Assembly: GCF_013426915.1 (NCBI RefSeq)
Contig: NZ_AP023180.1
Coordinates: 62,001 to 126,000, forward strand
Direction of reading: 5' to 3'
DNA: 64,000 nucleotides
DNA from: Paraburkholderia sp. PGU19
GTDB taxonomy: Bacteria > Pseudomonadota > Gammaproteobacteria > Burkholderiales > Burkholderiaceae
This document shows positions 1 to 9,142 of the stretch, piece after piece. The stretch's first letter is position 1. Each line of letters opens with the position of its first letter. The notes beneath the pieces were generated by a model, which saw nothing but the letters and a program-made list of their open reading frames with translations, was not told where the DNA came from and searched no databases. The translations under genes and the position numbers were made by a program.

Positions 1-5
1 CCGAC

Positions 6-860
6 ATGGATGCATTCAACCCGCGTCACACCTTTGTCCCGTCTGGCGCGAGCCTCGGCGAAAACGCCGCGTTACTCGACGTCACCGACGTGCGGATCGA
101 AGGGTACGCACAGGACATCACATTGCGCCTTTACCGGCGAGCCGCCGCGAAAAGCGGTCTGCCGATCCTGCTCTATTTTCACGGCGGCGGTTTCGTGCGC
201 GGCTCCATTGACGAAGCCGACTACGCCGCGCGCTATTTCGCCCAGCACACGCCGGCCCTCGTCGTTTCCGTCGGCTATTCGCTCGCGCCGCAGTTTCCGT
301 TTCCTGCTGCGCCCGAAGATGCACACCGCGCCGCGCTGTGGGTGCAGACACGCGCACGGGCGTTCGGCGGCAACACGAAGAAAATCGGTGTAGCGGGCCA
401 CGATGCGGGTGGCTCGCTCGCCAATTGCCTTGCGTTCATCGGCCGCGATCGCGGGGATGTGCGGATCGATGCGCAGGCTTTGTTCGGACCGATGCTCGAT
501 CCGAGCCTCACGCGTCTCGGTGACGAGAAGCGCCTGAGCTCGGACATCACGGCGAGCGAATGCGCGGCCTGTTATCGCGCGTATCTGCCGCAGGCAGCGC
601 AACGCATCCACCCGTATGCGGCGCCACTCGAGTCGGTGCGGCTTGCCGGCTTGCCCGCGACGCTGATTGCCACCGCGCAAAACGACGTGCTGCACGTCGA
701 AGCGGAGAAGTACGCCAGCAATCTTATCGATGCGGGCGTGCAGACGCAGGTGGTCCGTTACCCAAGCGTATCGCACGCGGCGCTGGCCAATCATCCGGCG
801 GCGTTGCTCGAGGCGGTTCGATTCTTCCAGTGGCGCTTCGATGAGCGCGCACTCCGATAA
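6..860 (+). CDS. llpE: Lipase-like alpha/beta hydrolase (LlpE type) with Asp in place of the nucleophile Ser
   Basis: A 284-residue alpha/beta hydrolase of the hormone-sensitive-lipase type. The oxyanion motif HGGG is at residues 59-62. The nucleophile elbow, normally GDSAGG, reads GHDAGG at 131-136, so Asp133 replaces the catalytic serine. A late SVSHAA segment can supply the histidine. It lies 33 bp upstream of the efflux adaptor gene in the same direction. The order lipase-like gene, adaptor, RND pump, outer-membrane factor matches llpE-ceoAB-opcM (bpeEF-oprC) of Burkholderia, where the lipase-like protein is co-transcribed but, as I recall, not needed for drug efflux. Whether this copy has esterase activity is doubtful because of the Asp. 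The ATG lies five bases from the window edge, so the true start could be further upstream. Confidence 0.8.
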   Translation: MDAFNPRHTFVPSGASLGENAALLDVTDVRIEGYAQDITLRLYRRAAAKSGLPILLYFHGGGFVRGSIDEADYAARYFAQHTPALVVSVGYSLAPQFPFPAAPEDAHRAALWVQTRARAFGGNTKKIGVAGHDAGGSLANCLAFIGRDRGDVRIDAQALFGPMLDPSLTRLGDEKRLSSDITASECAACYRAYLPQAAQRIHPYAAPLESVRLAGLPATLIATAQNDVLHVEAEKYASNLIDAGVQTQVVRYPSVSHAALANHPAALLEAVRFFQWRFDERALR

Positions 861-893
861 ACAAACTTCTATTAACTAAATCCGGAGTCTGTC

Positions 894-2204
894 ATGTCTG
901 TTTTTCCTCTCTCGCGTTCGAAGCTGGCGGTTGCGGCGCTAGCGGTGCTTGTGATTGCGGGCCTCGGCACGTTCGGCGCGATTCGCGTCGATGCGCGCGC
1001 GCCGGCGCAATCCGCGCCGACCATCGTGCCGGAAGTCGACGTCGCCACTGTTGTGCAGAAGACCATCACCGACTGGCAAAGCTATTCGGGCCGTCTTCAG
1101 GCTGTAGAGAAGGTCGATGTGCGACCGCTTGTGTCGGGCACGATCGTGTCCGTGAACTTCCAGGACGGCGCGCTCGTGAAGAAGGGTGACGTGCTGTTCG
1201 TCATCGATCCGCGTCCGTATCAGGCCGAAGTCGATCGTGCCGCCGCGCAACTGGCGGCGGCGCAGTCGCGCGCGGGTTACTCGCAAAGCGACTGGGAGCG
1301 CGCGCAACGGCTGATCGGCGATAGCGCGATTGCCAAGCGCGATTACGACGAAAAGCAGAACGCCGCGCGCGAGGCGAGCGCGAACGTGAAGGCCGCGCAG
1401 GCCGCGCTCGAAACCGCGCAGATCAATCTCGGCTATACGAAGATCGTTGCGCCCGTGGCGGGCCGCGTGTCGCGCGCGGAGATCACGCTCGGCAACGTCG
1501 TGAACGCGGGCGCAAGCGCCGCGCCGCTGACGACGCTCGTGTCCGTCTCGCCGATCTACGCGGAGTTCGACGCCGACGAGCAGACGTACCTGCAGTACAT
1601 CAGCCAGGTGAAGGGCGACAGCAAGGTGCCCGTCGAACTCGGCCTCGCCAATGAGTCGGGCTATTCGCGCAAGGGCACGATCCAGTCGGTCGATAACCGC
1701 CTCGATACGTCGTCGGGGACCATCCGCGTGCGCGCGCGTTTCGACAACAGCGATGGTTCACTGGTGCCGGGTCTCTATGCACGCGTGAAAGTGGGCGGCA
1801 GCGAGCCGCATGGCGCGCTGCTGATCGACGATGCCGCCATCGGCACGGACCAGGACAAGAAGTTCGTGTTCGTGGTCGATAAGGACGATCACGTCGCGTA
1901 TCGCGAGATCCAGCCTGGCGACCTGCAAGGCAATCTGCGTGTCGTGAAGAGCGGCTTGCACGCGGGCGACCGCATCGTCGTGAACGGCACGCAGCGCGTG
2001 CGCCCGGGCGCGCAGGTCCGCACGCACATGGTGCCGATGGGCGAGGGCGACGCGAACAGCGCGCCCGTTGCCGACGAAGCGCAGGCAGACAAGCAGGCGC
2101 AGCTCGACGGAACGAAGCAGAAGCACACCGAACCGCAAGCGCAGAAAGGTACGCAAACGCAGGCACAGGCGCAGCCGCGCACGAAGGCGCGCAAGGATTC
2201 GTGA
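894..2204 (+). CDS. ceoA: RND efflux periplasmic adaptor (membrane fusion) subunit, CeoA/BpeE/MexE type
   Basis: A 436-residue adaptor that links the inner-membrane RND pump to the outer-membrane channel. An N-terminal hydrophobic anchor or signal covers about residues 8-30. The barrel-sandwich (lipoyl) half containing RPLVSGTI is near 75-105, an alpha-helical hairpin rich in Ala, Gln and Glu at about 105-175, the second lipoyl half (IVAPVAGRVSRAEI) follows, then beta-barrel and membrane-proximal domains. The C-terminus has a Gln/Lys/Thr-rich tail of roughly 50 residues, longer than in MexE. An AATCCGGAGT ribosome-binding stretch lies about 10 bp before the ATG. The gene is second in the llpE-ceoAB-opcM-like operon. 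In characterised relatives the operon is controlled by a LysR regulator encoded upstream, which would be outside this window. Confidence 0.92.
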   Translation: MSVFPLSRSKLAVAALAVLVIAGLGTFGAIRVDARAPAQSAPTIVPEVDVATVVQKTITDWQSYSGRLQAVEKVDVRPLVSGTIVSVNFQDGALVKKGDVLFVIDPRPYQAEVDRAAAQLAAAQSRAGYSQSDWERAQRLIGDSAIAKRDYDEKQNAAREASANVKAAQAALETAQINLGYTKIVAPVAGRVSRAEITLGNVVNAGASAAPLTTLVSVSPIYAEFDADEQTYLQYISQVKGDSKVPVELGLANESGYSRKGTIQSVDNRLDTSSGTIRVRARFDNSDGSLVPGLYARVKVGGSEPHGALLIDDAAIGTDQDKKFVFVVDKDDHVAYREIQPGDLQGNLRVVKSGLHAGDRIVVNGTQRVRPGAQVRTHMVPMGEGDANSAPVADEAQADKQAQLDGTKQKHTEPQAQKGTQTQAQAQPRTKARKDS

Positions 2205-2278
2205 TCGGTCGACCAACCGGCACCCATCCTTCGATGCATGCGCACAAGACGTAAGCGCTCCAACATCAAGAGCTTCAC

Positions 2279-5200
2279 ATGAACATATCCAAATTCTTCA
2301 TCGACCGGCCGATCTTCGCTGGCGTGCTATCGGTCCTGATTCTGCTAGGCGGGCTGATCGCAGTGTTCCAGCTGCCGATCTCCGAATACCCCGAAGTGGT
2401 GCCGCCTTCCGTGGTGGTGCACGCGCAATATCCGGGCGCGAACCCGAAGGTGATTGCCGAGGCTGTTGCGTCGCCGCTCGAAGAGCAGATCAACGGCGTC
2501 GAGAACATGCTGTACATGCAGTCGCAGGCGAATAGCGACGGCAATCTGACGTTGACGGTCACGTTCAAGCTCGGCACGAATCCCGACCTCGCGACGCAGC
2601 TCGTGCAGAACCGCGTGAATCAGGCGTTGCCGCGTCTGCCGGAAGACGTGCAGCGTCTTGGCGTGACGACGATCAAGAGCTCGCCGACCCTGACGATGGT
2701 CGTGCATTTGATCTCGCCGAACGACCGCTACGACATGACGTATCTGCGCAACTACGCGCTGCTCAACGTCAAGGACCGCCTGGAGCGGATCAAGGGCGTC
2801 GGGCAGGTGCAGCTGTGGGGCGCGGGTGACTACGCGATGCGCGTGTGGCTCGATCCCGCAAAGGTCGCGCAACGCAATCTGACGGCGATGGAAGTCGTCA
2901 ACGCGATTCGCGAGCAGAACATTCAGGTGGCGGCGGGCGTGATCGGTGCATCGCCTTCCGTGCCGGGCACGCCGCTGCAACTGTCGGTGAATGCGCGCGG
3001 ACGTCTGAAAACAGAGGCCGAGTTCGGCGACATCGTCGTGAAGACGGCGCCGGATGGTGCCGTCACGTATCTGAAGGATATCGCGCGTGTCGAACTCGCG
3101 GCTTCGGAATACGGCTTGCGCTCGCTGCTCGACAACAAGCCGGCCGTTGCAATGGCGATCAACCAGTCGCCGGGCGCGAACTCGCTGCAGATTTCCGACG
3201 AAGTGCGCGCGACGATGAAGGAACTGAGCGCGGACTTCCCGGCTGGCGTCGAGTACAAGATCGTCTATGACCCGACGCAGTTCGTGCGTTCGAGTATCGA
3301 AGCCGTCGTGCACACGCTGCTCGAAGCGATTGCGCTCGTTGTGATCGTGGTGATCGTGTTCCTGCAAACGTGGCGCGCGTCGATCATTCCGTTGATCGCG
3401 GTGCCTGTGTCGATTGTCGGCACCTTCTCGCTGCTGCTCGCGTTCGGCTTCTCGATCAACGCGCTGTCGCTGTTCGGGATGGTGCTTGCCATCGGTATCG
3501 TGGTCGACGATGCGATCGTGGTGGTGGAGAACGTCGAGCGGAACATCGAAAGCGGATTGAGCGCGAGAGATGCGACCTACAAGGCCATGCAGGAAGTGAG
3601 CGGGCCGATTATCGCGATCGCGCTGACGCTGGTCGCCGTGTTCGTGCCGCTCGCGTTCATGACGGGTCTGACGGGTCAGTTCTACAAGCAATTCGCGATG
3701 ACCATCGCGATCTCGACGGTGATCTCGGCGTTCAACTCGCTCACGTTGTCGCCCGCTTTGTCGGCACTGCTGCTGCGCGGCCACGACGTGAAGGAAGACT
3801 GGCTGACGCGCGCGATGAACCGCGTGTTGGGCCCGTTCTTCAGGGGCTTCAACAAGGTGTTCCATCGCGGCTCGGAAAGCTATGGGCGCGGCGTGAACGG
3901 CGTGCTCAAGCGTAAGGGCGCGATGCTCGTCGTGTACGCGGTGCTGCTGGGCCTGACGGTGCTCGTGTCGCGTGCCGTGCCGGGCGGTTTCGTACCGGCG
4001 CAGGACAAGGAGTATCTGATCGCGTTCGCGCAGTTGCCCAATGGTGCGTCGCTCGATCGCACCGAGAAGGTGATTCGCGATATGGGCGCGATCGCGCTGA
4101 AGCAGCCAGGCGTCGAAAGCGCGGTGGCGTTTCCGGGTTTGTCTGTGAACGGCTTCACGAACAGCTCGAGCGCGGGCATCGTGTTCGTTACGCTCAAGCC
4201 GTTCCATGACCGCAAGGGCAAGGCGCTGTCAGCGGGTGCGATTGCGGGCGCGCTGAACCAGCAATACGGCGCGATCAAGGATTCGTTCGTCGCCGTCTTT
4301 CCGCCGCCACCCGTGCTCGGTCTCGGTACGCTCGGCGGCTTCAAGATGCAGCTGGAAGATCATGGCGCAGTCGGTTACACAGAGCTGAACAAGGCGACGG
4401 AAGCGTTCGTCAAGAAGGCTGCGACGACACCTGAACTCGGCCCGACGTTCTCGAGCTATCAGATCAACGTGCCGCAGGTGAACGTCGATCTCGACCGTGT
4501 GAAGGCGAAGCAGCTGGGCGTGCCCGTGACGGACGTGTTCAGCACGATGCAGGTCTATCTCGGCTCGCTGTACGTGAACGACTTCAACCGTTTCGGCCGT
4601 GTGTACCAGGTGCGTGTGCAGGCGGATGCGCCGTACCGCCAGCAGGCCGACGACATCCTGCAACTGAAGACACGCAACGTGAATGGCGACATGGTGCCGT
4701 TGTCGTCGCTGGTGACGGTGACGCCGACGTATGGTCCGGAAATGGTCGTGCGCTACAACGGCTACACGGCGGCCGATATCAACGGCGGCCCGGCGCCCGG
4801 CTTCTCGTCGGGTGAAGCGCAGGCAGCGGCCGAACGTATCGCGGCGCAAGTGTTGCCGAAGGGTGTGAAGCTCGAATGGACCGATCTGACGTATCAGCAG
4901 ATCATCGCGGGCAACGCGGGGCTGTGGGTGTTCCCGATCAGCGTGCTGCTGGTGTTCCTCGTGCTGGCTGCGCTGTATGAAAGCCTGACGCTGCCGCTCG
5001 CGGTGATCCTGATCGTGCCGATGAGCGTGCTCTCTGCGCTGGCGGGGGTGTGGCTCACGCAGGGCGACAACAACATCTTCACGCAGATCGGTTTGATGGT
5101 GCTCGTGGGGCTGGCGTCGAAGAACGCGATTCTGATCGTCGAGTTCGCGCGTGAACTGGAGCACGACGGACGCACGCCGCTGCAGGCCGCAATCGAAGCC

Positions 5201-5464
5201 AGCCGCATGCGTTTGCGGCCAATTTTGATGACGTCGATCGCGTTCATCATGGGCGTGGTGCCGCTGGTGGTATCGAGCGGCGCGGGTTCCGAAATGCGTC
5301 ACGCGATGGGTGTGGCCGTGTTCTTCGGGATGCTGGGTGTGACGCTGTTCGGCCTGATGCTGACGCCGGTGTTCTACGTGGTGTTGCGTACGTTGGCGGG
5401 CGGCAAGATTCACGTCGCGCAAAAGGACTCGCCGCATCTCGTCGCGCATACGACGGACGCCTGA
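2279..5464 (+). CDS. ceoB: RND multidrug efflux pump, HAE1 family (CeoB/BpeF/MexF type)
   Basis: A 1061-residue proton-driven inner-membrane transporter, close to the 1060 residues usual for MexF-type pumps. Visible hallmarks are the N-terminal ISKFFIDRPIFAGVLS segment, two large periplasmic loops, twelve predicted membrane helices, and the acidic pair in GIVVDDAIVVVENVERN on TM4, which relays protons. The C-terminal repeat contains GLASKNAILIVEFA. By family it exports hydrophobic drugs (in CeoAB/BpeEF chloramphenicol, trimethoprim and quinolones), but the substrate here is inferred. It starts 75 bp after the adaptor gene, and its TGA overlaps the first in-frame ATG of the next gene by one base, so translation of the two is probably coupled. 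Confidence 0.94.
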   Translation: MNISKFFIDRPIFAGVLSVLILLGGLIAVFQLPISEYPEVVPPSVVVHAQYPGANPKVIAEAVASPLEEQINGVENMLYMQSQANSDGNLTLTVTFKLGTNPDLATQLVQNRVNQALPRLPEDVQRLGVTTIKSSPTLTMVVHLISPNDRYDMTYLRNYALLNVKDRLERIKGVGQVQLWGAGDYAMRVWLDPAKVAQRNLTAMEVVNAIREQNIQVAAGVIGASPSVPGTPLQLSVNARGRLKTEAEFGDIVVKTAPDGAVTYLKDIARVELAASEYGLRSLLDNKPAVAMAINQSPGANSLQISDEVRATMKELSADFPAGVEYKIVYDPTQFVRSSIEAVVHTLLEAIALVVIVVIVFLQTWRASIIPLIAVPVSIVGTFSLLLAFGFSINALSLFGMVLAIGIVVDDAIVVVENVERNIESGLSARDATYKAMQEVSGPIIAIALTLVAVFVPLAFMTGLTGQFYKQFAMTIAISTVISAFNSLTLSPALSALLLRGHDVKEDWLTRAMNRVLGPFFRGFNKVFHRGSESYGRGVNGVLKRKGAMLVVYAVLLGLTVLVSRAVPGGFVPAQDKEYLIAFAQLPNGASLDRTEKVIRDMGAIALKQPGVESAVAFPGLSVNGFTNSSSAGIVFVTLKPFHDRKGKALSAGAIAGALNQQYGAIKDSFVAVFPPPPVLGLGTLGGFKMQLEDHGAVGYTELNKATEAFVKKAATTPELGPTFSSYQINVPQVNVDLDRVKAKQLGVPVTDVFSTMQVYLGSLYVNDFNRFGRVYQVRVQADAPYRQQADDILQLKTRNVNGDMVPLSSLVTVTPTYGPEMVVRYNGYTAADINGGPAPGFSSGEAQAAAERIAAQVLPKGVKLEWTDLTYQQIIAGNAGLWVFPISVLLVFLVLAALYESLTLPLAVILIVPMSVLSALAGVWLTQGDNNIFTQIGLMVLVGLASKNAILIVEFARELEHDGRTPLQAAIEASRMRLRPILMTSIAFIMGVVPLVVSSGAGSEMRHAMGVAVFFGMLGVTLFGLMLTPVFYVVLRTLAGGKIHVAQKDSPHLVAHTTDA

Positions 5465-5478
5465 TGGAGAAAATGACA

Positions 5479-7035
5479 ATGAAAAAATTTGAACAGATGA
5501 GCGGCCTGGGTCGCGCGGCGGCAAGCGCGCTGCTGATGTTGCTGCTCGCGGCGTGCTCGGTCGAGCCGACGTACAAGCGCCCCGATGCCGCGACGCCCGC
5601 GGCGTTCAAGGAAGCGCCCGTGTCGGCTTCGACGACGGACGCGGCGAATGCGCCGCTATCGGCGAGCGAAGCTGGCACGTGGAAGACGGCTGAGCCTGCC
5701 GAAGACGCGCATCGCGGCGAATGGTGGACGATTTTTGGCGATTCGACGCTCAATGATCTGGAAAAGCAGGCCGCTGATGCGAACCAGAACCTGAAGGCAG
5801 CTGCGGCGCGCGTGCAGGAGTCGCGTGCGCTGACGCAGCAGGCGCGGGCCGACTGGTTCCCGTCTTTCGATGCGGGCTTCGGGCCGACGCGCGAGCGTCT
5901 GTCGCCCGCTTCGCAGTTCCTGCCGAACGACGCGCATGTGCCGACGCAGACGCTGTGGCGCGCACAGGTGACGGCTTCGTATGAAGTCGATCTGTTTGGC
6001 CGCGTCAGTTCGAATGTGAATGCGGCGCGCGCCGACCAGGCGCAGAGCGAAGCATTGTTCCGCTCGGTACAGCTCGCGTTGCAGGCGGACGTCGCGCAGA
6101 ACTACTTTCAGTTGCGCGAGTTCGACACACAGTTGAGTTTGTATCGTCAGACGGTGACGTTGCGTGAGGACGCGTTGAAACTCGTCGAGCGCCGCTTCAA
6201 CGAAGGCGACATCAACGAGCTCGATGTATCGCGCGCCCGCAATGAACTGGCGACGGCGCGCGCCGATGCCGTCGGCGTGGCGCGTCAGCGCGCGGCGTCC
6301 GAGCACAGCCTCGCGATTTTGCTCGGCAAGGCGCCTGCGGACTTCTCGTTCCCCGAGACGCCGCTTGCGCCTGTGACGGCGCGCGTGCCTGCTGGATTAC
6401 CGTCGGCGCTGCTCGAGCGTCGGCCGGATATCGCAGCGGCGGAGCGCGCGATGGCGGGCGCAAATGCGCGGATCGGCCTTGCCAAGTCTGCGTTCTTCCC
6501 GAAGCTCGACATCACGGGTGCGTTTGGCTACGAGTCGACGACGCTCGGCGATCTGTTCCAGTGGTCGAGCCGCGCGTTCCTGCTCGGTCCGTTTGCGGGG
6601 ACGGCGCTGACGGTGCCGCTCTTCGACGGTGGACGACGCAAGGCGAATCTCGCGAATGCGCGCGCGAAGTATGACGAGGATGTGGCGCAGTATCGTCAGC
6701 AGGTGCTCGTGGCGTTTCGTGAAGTTGAGGACAACTTGTCCGATCTGCGTTTGCTTGGGGATCAGACGCGTGAGCAGAACGATGCTGTCAACGCGTCGAA
6801 GCGGGCGGAGCATTTGTCGCAGACGCAGTATCAGGAAGGGCAGGTTGCGTATCTCGATGTGATTGATGCGCAACGGCAGACGTTGCAGTCGCAGTTGCAG
6901 CTGAGTCATCTTGCCGGCACGCAGGCGGTTGCGACGGTTAATCTGATTCGTGCGCTCGGGGGTGGGTGGGGTGATGTGAAGGTGGATGTCGGTAGCGCCG
7001 ACGGCGCGCAAGCGCAGCAAGTGGCGAAGCAGTAG
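5479..7035 (+). CDS. opcM: Outer-membrane efflux lipoprotein, NodT/OprM family (OpcM/OprC type)
   Basis: An outer-membrane factor that completes the tripartite pump. A short signal ends in a lipobox (MLLLAACS), so the mature protein should be lipidated at that Cys. Two homologous OEP repeats with long coiled helices follow, including DLFGRVSSNVNAARADQAQ in the first half and PLFDGGRRKANLANA in the second. Three in-frame ATGs exist, at 5464, 5473 and 5479. I chose 5479 because a GGAG lies nine bases upstream and the signal peptide then begins MKKFEQ. The 5464 start overlaps the pump stop by one base and remains possible. Codon use near the 3' end becomes G/T-rich. A run of nine T follows the stop almost at once and leads into repeat DNA. 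Confidence 0.92.
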   Translation: MKKFEQMSGLGRAAASALLMLLLAACSVEPTYKRPDAATPAAFKEAPVSASTTDAANAPLSASEAGTWKTAEPAEDAHRGEWWTIFGDSTLNDLEKQAADANQNLKAAAARVQESRALTQQARADWFPSFDAGFGPTRERLSPASQFLPNDAHVPTQTLWRAQVTASYEVDLFGRVSSNVNAARADQAQSEALFRSVQLALQADVAQNYFQLREFDTQLSLYRQTVTLREDALKLVERRFNEGDINELDVSRARNELATARADAVGVARQRAASEHSLAILLGKAPADFSFPETPLAPVTARVPAGLPSALLERRPDIAAAERAMAGANARIGLAKSAFFPKLDITGAFGYESTTLGDLFQWSSRAFLLGPFAGTALTVPLFDGGRRKANLANARAKYDEDVAQYRQQVLVAFREVEDNLSDLRLLGDQTREQNDAVNASKRAEHLSQTQYQEGQVAYLDVIDAQRQTLQSQLQLSHLAGTQAVATVNLIRALGGGWGDVKVDVGSADGAQAQQVAKQ

Positions 7036-7131
7036 GTTTTTTTTTGCTGCGCAGGCGTCCGCGTTATGGCTTTGCGCTGGCATCCGCGTTTTGTTATCTA
7101 GCTTCAAGCGTCGCCCCTGTGCGGGGCGGCA

Positions 7132-7165
7132 CCTACTTTTCTTTGCCGCCGCAAAGAAAAGTAGG
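7132..7165. repeat. Perfect hairpin palindrome of the repeat arm
   Basis: Fifteen-base arms (CCTACTTTTCTTTGC and its complement) surround a four-base loop CGCC. The same hairpin occurs at the right end of this element, where the IS66-family element has split it (9126-9142 plus 10617-10634), and at both ends of copy 2 (around 46700-46730 and 48367-48400). Its place shortly after gene 3' ends suggests it may also act in transcription termination. Confidence 0.8.
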
Positions 7166-7221
7166 CAAAAGAAAGCGGCTCACACCGCCAGTTCTTGTGT
7201 TTGCCTGAGGGCCCTCAAAGG

Positions 7222-8688
7222 CAGCCCTTTCAAGGTCTTTGCGCTGCAAACCTGGTAACCTGGCGAGATGTTAAGGAACGACGGGTACGAAGGGATGTTC
7301 GACGAGGTGATGAAGCGTTTCGAGCAGCAGGCACCGGTATGCGTGATGGCACGCCTGGCACTGCAGAGAGCCATCGCGCCGCAATGGATCGACGAGGTGT
7401 TCGCCGAGCACCGGCAGCGGCAATATCCACGTGAATTGCTGTTCTCGACGGTGGTTGAACTGATGACGCTGGTGTCGCTGGGACTGAGTCCGTCGCTGCA
7501 CGCTGCAGCGACACAGACGAAGCCCCTGCCGGTGTCGCTGGCCGCGCTCTACGAGAAGGTCAACCGCACCGAACCCGCGATCCTGCGTGCCCTGGTACAG
7601 GGCAGCGCACAGCGTCTGGGGCCGGTGCTGGCGGCGTTGCCATGCCAGCCCAGCCTGCCCGGCTGGCGTGTGCGGGTGCTTGATGGCAATCACCTGCCGG
7701 CCAGTGAGAAACGGCTGGCGGCGTTGCGCGAGCAGCGTGGCGCGGCGTTGCCGGGGCACGCGCTGGTGGTCTACGAGCCGGATCTGGGTCTGGTCACAGA
7801 TCTGGTCGCCATCGAGGATGCGCACGCGCAGGAGCGCTCGGCCATGGCCCCGCTGATTGAATGTGCCGGCGCGGGCGAATTGTGGCTGGCTGACCGGAAC
7901 TTCTGCACCGGGACCATCCTGCAGGGCTGGCATCAGGCACAGGCCTGCTTCATCGTGCGCGAACACGGCCGCAACAGCCCGGCGCTTGCCAGCAGTGGGC
8001 CATGGGTGGACGGTGCACGTATCGAGACAGGTCAGGTGCGAGAGCAACGCATTGACCTGAAGGCTGGCTTCGTCTGGCGTCGCATCGAGCTGACGCTGGA
8101 CAAGCCGACTGATGCAGGCGATACCGTGATTCTGTTGTGGAGCAACCTGCCTGCCGCGGTGGGCGCACACGAGATTGCCCGGCTGTACCGCAAGCGCTGG
8201 CGTATCGAGGGCATGTTCCAGCGACTCGAGTCGGTCCTGCACAGCGAGATCCGCACCTTGGGTCATCCACGTGCCGCGCTGCTGGGCTTTACCGTCGCGG
8301 TGCTGGCGTACAACGTGCTGGCCACGCTCAAGCGCAGTGTTGAAGCTGCGCATGCTGCCGCCGATGAAACAGGTGCAGCGCCGCCAGACGTCTCGACGTA
8401 CTACCTCGCCGTGCAGATTCGCAGCCAGTATGAGGGCATGCTCATCGCGCTGCCGCCAAATGAATGGTCGCACTGGAGCGATGCCACGCCCGACGTGATT
8501 GCCGGCAAACTGCTCGAGCTGGCCCGCTGCGTCGACCCGATTCAGGTGCGCACACGCACGCGTGGCCCCAAGACCCGCAAACCCGCACCCTATGTCGAAG
8601 GTGCGGTAGCCCGCGCCCATCACAGTACCGCTCGCCTGCTTAAACGCGCCAAAGGCGGGACATCTTGATCAAGACCTTGAAAGGGCTG
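7222..8688 (+). mobile_element. IS4-family insertion sequence, complete, with 11-bp target duplication
   Basis: A 1467-bp element bounded by 18-bp perfect inverted repeats, CAGCCCTTTCAAGGTCTT at 7222-7239 and its complement at 8671-8688. The host sequence GCCCTCAAAGG is duplicated on both sides (7211-7221 and 8689-8699), which fits IS4-family behaviour. One intact transposase gene fills the element. Removing the element and one duplication restores a continuous repeat-element arm like those at 9050-9085 and 47920-47960, so the insertion postdates the repeat. Intact ends, intact gene and exact duplications point to a recent insertion. Confidence 0.92.
7268..8668 (+). CDS. IS4-family DDE transposase
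   Basis: A 466-residue transposase catalysing cut-and-paste movement of the surrounding element. DDE residues are visible: the first Asp in VRVLDGNHLP, the second in LWLADRNFCT, and the Glu in the IS4-type Y-(2)-R-(3)-E-(6)-K signature, here YRKRWRIEGMFQRLES with the usual lysine position altered. The frame is uninterrupted and the stop lies just before the right inverted repeat. The ATG at 7268 is 46 bp inside the left end; a second ATG at 7295 is possible. The product looks full length, so the element may be active. Confidence 0.9.
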   Translation: MLRNDGYEGMFDEVMKRFEQQAPVCVMARLALQRAIAPQWIDEVFAEHRQRQYPRELLFSTVVELMTLVSLGLSPSLHAAATQTKPLPVSLAALYEKVNRTEPAILRALVQGSAQRLGPVLAALPCQPSLPGWRVRVLDGNHLPASEKRLAALREQRGAALPGHALVVYEPDLGLVTDLVAIEDAHAQERSAMAPLIECAGAGELWLADRNFCTGTILQGWHQAQACFIVREHGRNSPALASSGPWVDGARIETGQVREQRIDLKAGFVWRRIELTLDKPTDAGDTVILLWSNLPAAVGAHEIARLYRKRWRIEGMFQRLESVLHSEIRTLGHPRAALLGFTVAVLAYNVLATLKRSVEAAHAAADETGAAPPDVSTYYLAVQIRSQYEGMLIALPPNEWSHWSDATPDVIAGKLLELARCVDPIQVRTRTRGPKTRKPAPYVEGAVARAHHSTARLLKRAKGGTS

Positions 8689-8813
8689 GCCCTCAAAGGT
8701 TCTTACACTTCACACGGCAACCACGTGACCCATGTCCGTTGCCAACGCTCTTGCGGTGCGCCGCACCCGCTTCACGCGCCCGCGTCGCCGCACGCCGTGC
8801 CGGATATTCCACG

Positions 8814-8952
8814 GCCGCCCAGGTGGCAAACTGTGTGTAGGCCGTAGCGCCACACACGCCTCACTCCGGACCGATAGCGCACGCGTCCCACTCCTTAAGA
8901 GCGCCACGCTGTACGACGCGACAACCTACACACAGTTTGCCACCTGGGCGGC
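8814..8952. repeat. Central 28-bp inverted repeat of the large element, copy 1
   Basis: Perfect 28-bp arms at 8814-8841 and 8925-8952 contain GGTGGCAAACTGTGTGTAGG and its complement, separated by an 83-bp spacer. The same arms occur in copy 2 at 48055-48082 and 48167-48194 with an 84-bp spacer. Parts of the spacer are conserved between copies after inversion, including CACACGCCTCACTCCGGACC and CTGTACGACGCGACAA. The region 8700-9134 around it carries no gene I can support. Confidence 0.85.
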
Positions 8953-9142
8953 ACATACCATTCGCTGCCGCTAGCCGTTGTGCAGGTGTTTGAAGTGGGT
9001 GAGGCGCTTATTCGAAGCGTTGGCAACACGCGCGAACAAGGACGTTGCCGTGTGAGGCGTAAGACCCTTTGGGGGCCCTCAGGCAAGAAGAAATGTTGGC
9101 GGTGTTAGCCGCTTTCTTTTGCCTACTTTTCTTTGCGGCGGC

